Assembly (NCBI GenBank): GCA_051654905.1
Contig: JBOFYY010000111.1
Location: 186,001-250,000 of the forward strand
Reading direction: 5' to 3'
Origin: JBOFIQ01 sp051654905
GTDB taxonomy: Bacteria; Actinomycetota; Actinomycetes; Propionibacteriales; Propionibacteriaceae
Length of the DNA stretch: 64,000 bases
Part shown: positions 18,983 through 25,816 of the stretch, piece by piece
How positions within the stretch are numbered: the stretch's first letter is position 1
Layout: the number at the start of each line of letters is the position of its first letter
Notes under the pieces: model-generated
The model's database searches: none
Told to the model about the DNA's origin: nothing
What the model saw: only the letters and a program-made list of their open reading frames with translations
Made by a program: the position numbers and the translations under genes

Positions 18983-19776
18983 TGATTACTTGCCCAGCAG
19001 GACATCAGACAGAAGATAACCAATGGTGTGATACTTGTGGGATCTCATTGACTGCCCCAGCCTCACCAGAGATTGCTACGATCGTCTGCCCTAATTGCGA
19101 TAGCTCTTGTTTTGCAGGCGCACTATTTTGTGAGGCTTGTGGCTACGACTGGACGACTGGAGCGTTACCGCGTCAGCACCCAGACCAAGGTAATTCAAAG
19201 ATTCTTGATCTCGATACTCCCATTAACGCAACAGCCCCAACTAACTTAGCAGTTGTCCCCGCCGAGGTAACACCAGCGGAGGTTGAGATATCACCAGAAC
19301 CAGTAACTACGTATTCACAGAACGAGGATGTTATGACTGTCGATAATCAACTATCTGCTATCGAATGGGTAGCTGAAGTATGGGTTGATCCGCAATGGCA
19401 TGAGCTCCAAGATGCTAGTGAGTTACTCCCCTCTCCCGGGTTACCAGAAATTATTGCGTTATCGAAGCGGCAAGTTCTGATCGGTCGAATGTCGGTATCT
19501 CAAAATATTCACCCAGATATTGATTGCGGCACCGATACTGGCGTATCTCGCCGAAATACTTTGGTTAGCTATGATGGCCAACGTTGGTTCGTCGAGGATC
19601 TTGGTTCAGCTAATGGCACCTATCTTGGGAATACAGCTAATCCGCTGCCCCAGCACCCAATAACTTCTCGCCAAGAACTATCTGACGATAGTCGTATCTA
19701 TGTTGGCGCATGGACTCGTATTGTTATTCGACGAGCTACTGCCGACGAGCGAGTCACATTTTCCACCTCACTATGA
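18982..19776 (+). CDS. FHA-domain protein with two N-terminal zinc ribbons
   Basis: A 264-residue protein with two zinc ribbons (CPAGH...CDTCG at 4-20; CPNCDSSC...CEACG at 36-54), a Pro/Glu/Thr-rich linker (60-120) and a C-terminal FHA domain (about 150-255). FHA marks are VLIGRMS, GVSRRN and EDLGSANGTYLG. FHA domains bind phosphothreonine peptides, so this is the likely reader of PknG output, as GarA/OdhI is elsewhere, though GarA has no zinc ribbons. The usual SRxH histidine is replaced by Asn (SRRN). It shares one base with the VWA stop codon (TAATG). Confidence 0.9.
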   Translation: MITCPAGHQTEDNQWCDTCGISLTAPASPEIATIVCPNCDSSCFAGALFCEACGYDWTTGALPRQHPDQGNSKILDLDTPINATAPTNLAVVPAEVTPAEVEISPEPVTTYSQNEDVMTVDNQLSAIEWVAEVWVDPQWHELQDASELLPSPGLPEIIALSKRQVLIGRMSVSQNIHPDIDCGTDTGVSRRNTLVSYDGQRWFVEDLGSANGTYLGNTANPLPQHPITSRQELSDDSRIYVGAWTRIVIRRATADERVTFSTSL

Positions 19777-19789
19777 AGGAGAAAAAGTA

Positions 19790-20014
19790 ATGGAAATCAA
19801 AATTGGTGTCAGCCATCTCAACCGTGAGGTTGTCATTGAAGTGGCAGAAAGCTCTGACGATATCCAGCGTAAGGTCTCAACTGCATTGGCAGAAGGCAGT
19901 CCCTTGTCACTCAGCGACGATAAGGGTCGCATCGTCTTAGTGCCAGCAGCTCAAATTGCTTATATTGAGTGTGGTCCAGAAAATAAGCGCTCGGTGGGTT
20001 TCGGGACTGCGTAA
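19790..20014 (+). CDS. DUF3107 family protein
   Basis: A 74-residue protein with the conserved actinobacterial DUF3107 pattern: MEIKIGVSHLNREVVIE at the N terminus, a middle helix with ALAEGSPLSLSDDKGR, and the AQIAYIECG...VGFGTA C terminus. The function is unknown. The ATG at 19790 follows AAGGAG at about 19774; the longer frame from 19700 lies inside the FHA gene. In mycobacteria the homologue lies a few genes from rhlE and adnAB, so its position near adnAB and rhlE here is inherited synteny, and it may not belong functionally to the signalling operon even though it is the last gene before the terminator. Confidence 0.93.
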   Translation: MEIKIGVSHLNREVVIEVAESSDDIQRKVSTALAEGSPLSLSDDKGRIVLVPAAQIAYIECGPENKRSVGFGTA

Positions 20015-20025
20015 AAGAACCTGTT

Positions 20026-20080
20026 AAGGCTGCTGGGATTATTTGCTTAATAGGGAACAATCCCAGCAGCCTTTATTTTG
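20026..20080 (+). terminator. Terminator ending the telA-pknG-FHA operon
   Basis: A perfect 15-bp inverted repeat (20026-20040 with 20059-20073), an 18-nt loop and a T-rich tail (TTTATTTTG). It lies 11 nt after the DUF3107 stop and defines the operon end. Confidence 0.9.
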
Positions 20081-20349
20081 CTAGATGACAGCTCCAGGTA
20101 TTTGGCATCAGTAATTAGTTTTGGTAAAACCGAATAAACATTGATGATCGCCTGCACATTGCAGCTGGCACTTTCGAAACTGCAGCAAATGTTACTGACG
20201 CTGTTGCTTGTATTGTTGAGCGACCTTTGTTAATAATTTTTGCCCCAGATTGCCTAACATGACCAAAACGACCAAAATTAGCCAGTTTTATGAATCTTTA
20301 GCAATCTGAGGCAGAGATTCCGCATAAAGGTCCCGATACATCAATTATA
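20081..20349 (+). other. Intergenic stretch before the island, no gene
   Basis: A+T-rich, host-like sequence between the operon terminator and the left repeat of the island. The longest open segment (about 20140-20262) encodes some 35 codons without a start context or recognisable similarity. It could be a gene remnant. I see nothing else. Confidence 0.4.
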
Positions 20350-20378
20350 GAACTGACAGGATTTGAACCTGTAACTCC
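20350..20378 (-). repeat. Left att-like direct repeat (tRNA T-arm-like)
   Basis: 29 bp identical to 25646-25674. Read on the minus strand it contains ACAGG-TTCAAAT-CCTGT, a perfect tRNA T-stem-loop, followed by a partial acceptor-like AGTTC. No full tRNA is attached. Typical of a tyrosine-recombinase attachment core derived from a tRNA 3' end. Confidence 0.75.
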
Positions 20379-20760
20379 TTGACCCCAGATGGCAGGAGCC
20401 GGAGTCATAGATCACCTGACCAAGGGTTTGTGTTTCGGGAGGATGATCTTCGCGTCACGTTTTACAGGGTTTGCAGGCTGTTGAGTCACCGGATAGGTCC
20501 ACTTCGTCGCTGCAAGCATGTGAGACCTAAGAGCGGGACTCCGCACGTAGGTAACGACACCAGCGAACAGGCGCAAGTGGATCTCGATATCCGATAGGCG
20601 GTCAACCCCTGTTGCCCCCACAAGGTGATTGCATGGGCTGCGGAATCGGAATTGAGATAGTACCTTGATGCTTACTAACGGTTCCCGAGGTTGCGATGGC
20701 AGATGCAGATTCCGAATCCTGGAGTACCGAGACTGCCTCTTGTCGTTGCGGTCGGCGACT
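20379..20760. other. Island left end, no supported gene
   Basis: About 380 nt with short overlapping frames on both strands (for example 20412-20795 minus, 20379-20597 plus) that resemble no family I know and carry no plausible ribosome-binding site. On the minus strand, next to the repeat, TGACTCC and GGGGTCA can pair around a 14-nt loop, like a vestigial anticodon arm. Probably degenerate sequence downstream of the methyltransferase gene. Confidence 0.4.
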
Positions 20761-21915
20761 CTACAGCAGCGAAATGATCGCCGTGCGTGGCTCAAAAAGA
20801 AGAACTGCTTCTTTCAGAGCTCGTCGCCCGCCCCTTCCTCCTTCGCTTGAGCTCCCTCCCAGCGTGCTATGGGTCGAAGTAACGTAGTGTTCACGGATAT
20901 GCCATGAATCGCCAGCTATAGCCACAATGTCACGGCTACTGAGACCGTTGCTTGCGTCAGCGTCAGGGAATGTCAATAGCACCCTGCATGACCTTCCCCG
21001 AAGAGCGCTGAGGAGCTCTGACATAGCTCTAGAAGCCTGACTCTTCATGCTGAAATCGGAGGATACGCGGAGGGCGCGCGCAGGTGATCTACCAGCGCCA
21101 GCCACATCATTCCATCCACCTTGAACAATTCCTTCTAGGACATGGTAAAAACGACTGTACTGAACAGCGGAATATGGAGGGTCGCAGAACACAAGATCTT
21201 CTTCTCCAAGACTAGATACGGCTTCCAGCGCATCACTCACACGAGCTTCGCCCTTCACCTTTGCGTGTCGTGCTGAGAGCATAGTAACTTGGCGCTGACA
21301 TTCATGGACAACGTCTCTGCTCCAGGCGAACTTTATGTATGGCAATAGCTTGGGTGTGGGTTGAAATGGTTGTGCAGTGTGTCCGGGAGCAGCTGCACAA
21401 ATGCTAGCCGTATGGAGTAGAGCGGCGAGGCCTAGCGTTCGATGAGGTTCTTCTTTCGGGAGACCCTCATACAGCTGGTCCAGTGCATACGCTTGCTGTG
21501 GGGAGAAGTAGTGCCCGCCATAATGCTGCGTGATAAATCCGACACCGACTGTTCTTTCGGAATTACGTCGGGCCCGCAGAACGGTCGACTTTCCAAGCCG
21601 CGGAATCGGCTCGCACAAAGACGCGTAAATCGTGTCGTTAAGTAGGCCCGCTCTCACGGCTGCCGTCCATTTGTTAAGAATCGGGCCGTCCGTCTGAGGG
21701 CGATCGCGGCCTGTAATGCTCTCGGCAAGAATCTTTGAGTAGCGCTGCAAGTCAACACTCAACACAGGGATACTAATGTTCTCCGCAACATAGTGGCTAA
21801 CAGACCCGGACCCAGAGAACAGATCCACGAACCGTGAGGCACCCGCGCTGGATGCAACGAGGATATCGCCCAGTTCCCCGCGGAGTAGGGCACTCTTGCT
21901 TCCCATGTATTTCAC
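20761..21915 (-). CDS. D12-class N6-adenine DNA methyltransferase
   Basis: A 384-residue adenine methyltransferase of the D12 (Dam/DpnM-like) class. It starts KYMGSKSALL, has the SAM-binding motif DLFSGSGSVS near residue 30 and the catalytic DPPYSAVQYS near 245; the C-terminal part (LTFPDADASNGLS) is also seen in large D12 relatives. It modifies adenine in DNA; the target is unknown. It is the last gene of the island operon, 40 nt after the upstream stop. No restriction endonuclease is recognisable, so it is either an orphan methyltransferase or the marking arm of an uncharacterised system. Confidence 0.9.
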   Translation of the reverse strand: MKYMGSKSALLRGELGDILVASSAGASRFVDLFSGSGSVSHYVAENISIPVLSVDLQRYSKILAESITGRDRPQTDGPILNKWTAAVRAGLLNDTIYASLCEPIPRLGKSTVLRARRNSERTVGVGFITQHYGGHYFSPQQAYALDQLYEGLPKEEPHRTLGLAALLHTASICAAAPGHTAQPFQPTPKLLPYIKFAWSRDVVHECQRQVTMLSARHAKVKGEARVSDALEAVSSLGEEDLVFCDPPYSAVQYSRFYHVLEGIVQGGWNDVAGAGRSPARALRVSSDFSMKSQASRAMSELLSALRGRSCRVLLTFPDADASNGLSSRDIVAIAGDSWHIREHYVTSTHSTLGGSSSEGGRGGRRALKEAVLLFEPRTAIISLL

Positions 21916-21955
21916 GCGAGTGCTCCGCCCTTCAGAGACATGCTCGCGCCAAGCC

Positions 21956-23290
21956 TCAAGCGAAGCTCCATGCGACTACACGTTCTGTTTGCCCAAAGGT
22001 AAGGAGCTGGGCGCCAACGGCGCTAAGTAGAGCATGTGGGCTCGCATAATCCGGATCAAGCGTCTCCAGGGCAGCTGCGACACCTGACCATAGGTCCAAC
22101 ATGTTCTCTGGGGGATAATCGGCTTCCCAGAGTCCACGAACAACGCCGAGCGACTGAACCCACGGCGCGATTCCCTCTTTCTTTAGCCCTGATTCCTCGA
22201 AGAGGTGCACGCACGATCCGGTAGCGATCCGCAACAACACGGATGTTCGAGAAAACATTGCTTCTATAAACTCAACTGGCGAAATGGAGTCGTTATTCGC
22301 ATCAAAGAGGGCCGACAGGACTGGTTGGTTAGGCATCGACAACAGCTCTTCGAAAAGAGCAGTGCCAGATATCGACGCAGGAGCGACCTGCTGCAGCCAG
22401 TCTTCCCAATCAGACCAATCGATCTTGTCCATAAGCTCGCCACTATCGTCTGCTTCTTGGTGCGTAGGAGCATACGATGCCTTGAGGACATCCTTAAGTA
22501 GAAGCTGATCCAAAATTGGGAAGGTTCCGCGAGAATCCGGCTCAAGTACCTGCCAGAGTTTTGAGACCATACTCGCGGTCTTCTCAACGCTAAGATCCTT
22601 AACGACAAGCCGGGTAGGCGTATAGCTCGCCGTGTTTCTTCGTGAACGATCATTTGCGAATGACTGTAGATCGAATGACATGCGGGCAAGAAGTCCAGAT
22701 ACCGCCAAGTTCACACCACTAGCGGGCATGTTCTGCATCCAGTCGTCAAGCGCTGTTCCGCCTGGTCGAAGAATCTTTGCGATCAGCGACTTCGAACGCG
22801 TCTGATCATTCCATGCCGACAAATACTTCCAAGCCGCAATATGGGTAGAATCTCTTGTCATGAGATCGAATGTACCGCCATCCGTTAGCACAAAATTTAC
22901 GCCGTTACCGATGTAGATCCCCTCCGAGGCAAGGAGAGAGATAGCGCCCCTCAACTCGGCGTAATAAGTAAGATGCACAGCTCCGTGGATATCGCCGCGC
23001 ATCAACGCATCAACTGCGCGGCCAAGATATCCCCAAGCGTCGCCACAGTGGATAAAAGAGCTGGCCGCTAGGTACTTTGCAAAGTCGCCCTGAGTTGCAG
23101 CAGGGATAACCTTTCCGTCGTCTTTGATACGGTCCTGCGCCATATTACTGTATACGTTCCTAGGATCTAGCCATTCAGCAGTTTCCGGAATTGAGATGCC
23201 GCTCAGGGCATTGGCGACTTCTTTGCGTGAGGCGCTCTCAAGAATCCTCCGATCCTCAGCGTCAAGCTGTTGCTGGTTATGAGCTGCCAC
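21956..23290 (-). CDS. Unrecognised island protein between DGQHR protein and methyltransferase
   Basis: A 444-residue soluble, acidic and largely helical protein. No Walker, nuclease or HNH motif that I can identify. A segment near residues 105-125 (HLTYYAELRGAISLLASEG) looks like a conserved helical core and is vaguely HEPN-like, but lacks a clear RxxxxH RNase motif. Two Trp-rich acidic stretches occur (DWSDWEDW near 295). Its start codon lies 1 nt after the DGQHR stop, so it is translated with that gene. It is the best candidate for the effector or structural subunit, by elimination only. Confidence 0.8.
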   Translation of the reverse strand: MAAHNQQQLDAEDRRILESASRKEVANALSGISIPETAEWLDPRNVYSNMAQDRIKDDGKVIPAATQGDFAKYLAASSFIHCGDAWGYLGRAVDALMRGDIHGAVHLTYYAELRGAISLLASEGIYIGNGVNFVLTDGGTFDLMTRDSTHIAAWKYLSAWNDQTRSKSLIAKILRPGGTALDDWMQNMPASGVNLAVSGLLARMSFDLQSFANDRSRRNTASYTPTRLVVKDLSVEKTASMVSKLWQVLEPDSRGTFPILDQLLLKDVLKASYAPTHQEADDSGELMDKIDWSDWEDWLQQVAPASISGTALFEELLSMPNQPVLSALFDANNDSISPVEFIEAMFSRTSVLLRIATGSCVHLFEESGLKKEGIAPWVQSLGVVRGLWEADYPPENMLDLWSGVAAALETLDPDYASPHALLSAVGAQLLTFGQTERVVAWSFA

Positions 23291-23291
23291 T

Positions 23292-24824
23292 TCAAGAATC
23301 CAGATGGTTAGCTGCGCTTACAATGTCAGGAAAACTTGAAGCACACAAATGTCTTGCTAGCTGTGAGCGAAGTTCCTTGTATCCTCCGCTTCCGCGTAAC
23401 GCTGCTTTCGCTAGCCTCGCCTGTTCGTCAAGATCGGGTGCCCCGCTTGTCCTCCAGTCAAACGTTGTCAGCGCCTCGCAAAGCTGATTCAAGAACTCGA
23501 ATACAGGCTGTTTTTTCAGTGTTTCCGCAGTGACTGCAACATTCTCTGGAGTGACATCAGCAAAATCAGAAAAATCTTGCCAGGCAGCGAGGCGCAGTTC
23601 TTTTTGCCGGATGAAGCAGAGATCATTTACGACATACTGAAAGCCTCGAACACCTTGGTCGGTCGCGAGCAAGGTGTTCGCACCGGTGAAGGCAGGTTCG
23701 TGGTACGTCTCATTAACCTCACTCAACCCATCAAGTTCAGCGGCATCCTCTCGCAAGATCTTCGCCCAATCAGGCTCAGCTTTCTTAATCTTCTCAGCGA
23801 GCAGCTCCCAGACAGTCAGGAGAAATGCCGACTGCTGCAATCTGGACCAGGAAAGCCCATCGCTGCTGTCAGGTGTTCCACCGAAGATGCCTCCGGGGCC
23901 TTTGTTTGATCGCCATGATTTGACCATGCTAGCTGTCAGGCTGCGAATGAATGCTGCCTGTGTCACCGGCCCGTTTTCTTTGCGCGTTCCGCCAAGCATG
24001 TTGATTCGGCGGTACCAAGGACTAGTCGGGCTAGACCAGAGTGCCTCTGTAAGCTCTTGTGCGCGACTCTCACGATAGACGTGCACCACTTCGCCGCTAT
24101 CTAGCCAGTCCTGCTCGCGGAGCAAGGGGTAGAGATCGAAGGCTAGCGAAGGATTAATCTTCTTCGGTTTGATGTTGATCGTCCAGAAAAGATAGGCCTG
24201 CCAAGATATATCTAAGCCGTGAAACGCGACCACCGGCAGATAGTAATCTTCGACATCTGCATCGCCATCATCGAAAGCGAAGAGCCGGTGCTGTCCATCA
24301 ATGACCTCAATAGGTGGTATTCGATCCTCGTCGTCTTCAGCCGTAGAGGGCAGGTATAACGCTGCAGAAGTTGACTCCTTATCGTCACTGACCCGAATTA
24401 TGCTATCAGCCGTTGCCTTTTTTCCGGATCGGACATCGCCCTCTGTGAGAATATTTACCACGACTGCCGTGGGTAGCCACCCAGGCTTTCTAAGGCTGTC
24501 ATTCTCTGTGTTGCGACGCTTCGCCTCGCTGAGGCTAGACCAGGGGTATCCACCCTCGACGTACCTTCTAATTTCTTCGCTACGTTCCGGGTCGTGTTTG
24601 CGCTGGATACCCAGATCGTCTTTCCGAGGTGCGATGACGTCCGTGGAACGACGATAGATCCCCGCAAGCTTGCGTAACTGCGAAGCAGGGAGTGAGAACA
24701 TGTAGAAGTGTTCTTTAGGGCGCGATTGCCTCTGTGATTCATCGTAGGTTAGCTCGTTCCACTGCGCTAACCACTGCCGCACGCGAAGAGCCGGGACTGG
24801 TGCCGATGGGTCCTGTTGCGTCAT
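23292..24824 (-). CDS. DGQHR-domain protein (DndB-like/ParB-like fold)
   Basis: A 510-residue protein with the defining motif VIDGQHRLFAFDD near residue 175, preceded by a beta-rich segment with SAALYLPST. DGQHR proteins include DndB, which binds DNA and regulates phosphorothioate modification, and others next to methyltransferases in mobile islands. They share a ParB/Srx-like fold that may hydrolyse NTP. The C-terminal half is helical and Trp-rich. It is first in the three-gene operon. No dndA, C, D or E gene is present, so phosphorothioation is not supported; regulation of, or partnership with, the methyltransferase is more likely. Confidence 0.85.
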   Translation of the reverse strand: MTQQDPSAPVPALRVRQWLAQWNELTYDESQRQSRPKEHFYMFSLPASQLRKLAGIYRRSTDVIAPRKDDLGIQRKHDPERSEEIRRYVEGGYPWSSLSEAKRRNTENDSLRKPGWLPTAVVVNILTEGDVRSGKKATADSIIRVSDDKESTSAALYLPSTAEDDEDRIPPIEVIDGQHRLFAFDDGDADVEDYYLPVVAFHGLDISWQAYLFWTINIKPKKINPSLAFDLYPLLREQDWLDSGEVVHVYRESRAQELTEALWSSPTSPWYRRINMLGGTRKENGPVTQAAFIRSLTASMVKSWRSNKGPGGIFGGTPDSSDGLSWSRLQQSAFLLTVWELLAEKIKKAEPDWAKILREDAAELDGLSEVNETYHEPAFTGANTLLATDQGVRGFQYVVNDLCFIRQKELRLAAWQDFSDFADVTPENVAVTAETLKKQPVFEFLNQLCEALTTFDWRTSGAPDLDEQARLAKAALRGSGGYKELRSQLARHLCASSFPDIVSAANHLDS

Positions 24825-24901
24825 CCTGGTTCTCCTGATTCGAAGTGTAATCGTCCACTAGACTATAGCGCCCATCCGACACAGACCCAGCCGGTGTCCG
24901 A

Positions 24902-25215
24902 TCACCGAGGGCAAGGCGCCCCTTCGAGACCTTGGAGGCGAGGGCCCAGCACAGATACCGGACCGATCCAGATCATCTTGAACGCGTTTCAGAGCTAGAT
25001 GATGACGATGAGGTGCAGCCATCCGGGTCCGCCACCTCTCTATACGGTCTCGGAGGACGGCTGCAGCGATGAGGTACGGGATCGATGAAGCATTGCCAGG
25101 ACGCCTCACTGAGGCCGCGGCGGGTGCGGATTGCGTTGAGGAGTTGGCTGGTGGGCATGTAGTGACGCAGGAATTTGCGGGCGCGAACGCTGAGGACCCA
25201 GATGAGTCGGAGCAT
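24902..25215 (-). pseudogene. Decayed small actinobacterial membrane protein
   Basis: On the minus strand the frame opens with MLRLIWVLSVRARKFLRHY and continues to LLNAIRTRRGL, then similarity switches frame to PYLIAAAVLRDRIER and again to GGPGWLHLIVII, with two in-frame stops before NAFKMIWIGPVSV. Together these match a common small (about 80-110 residue) actinobacterial protein of unknown function with two membrane segments. At least two frameshifts and two nonsense codons show that it is dead. Family recognition is from memory of the conserved MPxxxLLxAIRTRRGLKWG and GPGWL patterns. Confidence 0.7.
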
Positions 25216-25645
25216 GACGAAGTTCTGTCATGGTCTCTGCGACAAGAATCTTGAAGGACTACCCGCCACAGCCTCCGGCACACCGGGGCTATGTGGATGA
25301 CCGACGCCGGCATCGCCCTGCATAGGGCACCAGTCGATCGAGACGATCAAGTGGTATCTCCACCCTGATCACCGCCACCTCAGAGGAAAGACAGTACCCC
25401 GCCACGACGAACCCCACTGTGACCGCTCCGAGCCTCTCCGATAGAGGGCCGGAGTACCGTCGTGTTCGTGTTTTGGTGCACCTCTTGGTCACCTTTTGGT
25501 GCGCTTCCGCCGCCGACGAGGCCGGATGGAAGCGATCCATCCATGAACGAACGGAACGGTCGTATCGAGGAAGTGGATCAGCCAGTTACCACTTCCATAT
25601 ACGACGAAGCCTGGTGAAAGTTACTTCTCACCAGGGCTTTCGATC
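25216..25645. other. Island right end, no supported gene
   Basis: About 430 nt of G+C-rich sequence with short frames on both strands (for example 25289-25540 minus, 25419-25652 plus) that have no recognisable similarity or start signals. Probably degenerate foreign DNA between the pseudogene and the right repeat. Confidence 0.4.
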
Positions 25646-25674
25646 GAACTGACAGGATTTGAACCTGTAACTCC
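25646..25674 (-). repeat. Right att-like direct repeat (tRNA T-arm-like)
   Basis: 29 bp identical to 20350-20378, same orientation. The minus-strand sequence beyond it (25675-25725) does not fold into the rest of a tRNA, so this is a 3' fragment, not an intact gene. Confidence 0.75.
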
Positions 25675-25720
25675 CTATTTTTCAGTTTTATTGACTCATC
25701 ACAGCTAGACTTCATCTAGA

Positions 25721-25797
25721 TGGTAAAATTGCCGTCAGGCTCTGAGCACCCATAACGGTGTGCCGAGCAGAACGCTATGGCCCCTTGACGGGGGTCC
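25721..25797 (+). promoter_or_regulatory. Extended -10 promoter and structured leader of the rhlE-type gene
   Basis: TGGTAAAAT (25721-25729) fits an extended -10 element; no good -35 is visible at 17 nt. The following leader can form two hairpins: 25739-25768 (GCTC/GAGC outer and CACC/GGTG inner pairs) and 25779-25797 (GGCCCC with GGGG-T-CC around TTGAC). DEAD-box RNA helicase genes are often regulated through 5' leaders in the cold; the role here is inference. Confidence 0.4.
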
Positions 25798-25816
25798 GAC
25801 AAAGAGGCTCATAGAA

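Larger units (their letters stand above)
20350..25674. mobile_element. Putative genomic island bounded by 29-bp tRNA-like direct repeats
   Basis: The segment between the two copies of the 29-bp repeat is visibly richer in G+C than the flanks and has different codon use. It contains a three-gene minus-strand operon (DGQHR protein, unknown protein, D12 methyltransferase) and decayed sequence at both ends. It separates DUF3107 from the rhlE-type helicase, which are near neighbours in mycobacteria. No integrase, transposase or relaxase is visible, so the element is probably immobile now or was mobilised in trans. Confidence 0.6.

Noticed and set aside
20412..20795. 127-residue minus-strand frame at the island left end
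   Set aside because: It overlaps the methyltransferase 3' end, has Arg-rich random composition, no start signal and no recognisable domain.
24858..25313. 151-residue minus-strand frame
   Set aside because: Only the middle part (PYLIAAAVLRDRIER) is meaningful, as one frame of the decayed membrane-protein pseudogene.
20350..25674. Phosphorothioation (Dnd) system
   Set aside because: A DGQHR protein is present but dndA, dndC, dndD and dndE are all absent; the partner is a D12 methyltransferase.
25646..25725. Complete tRNA gene at the right repeat
   Set aside because: Only the T-arm folds; no acceptor, D-arm or anticodon arm of normal length can be paired in the adjacent sequence.
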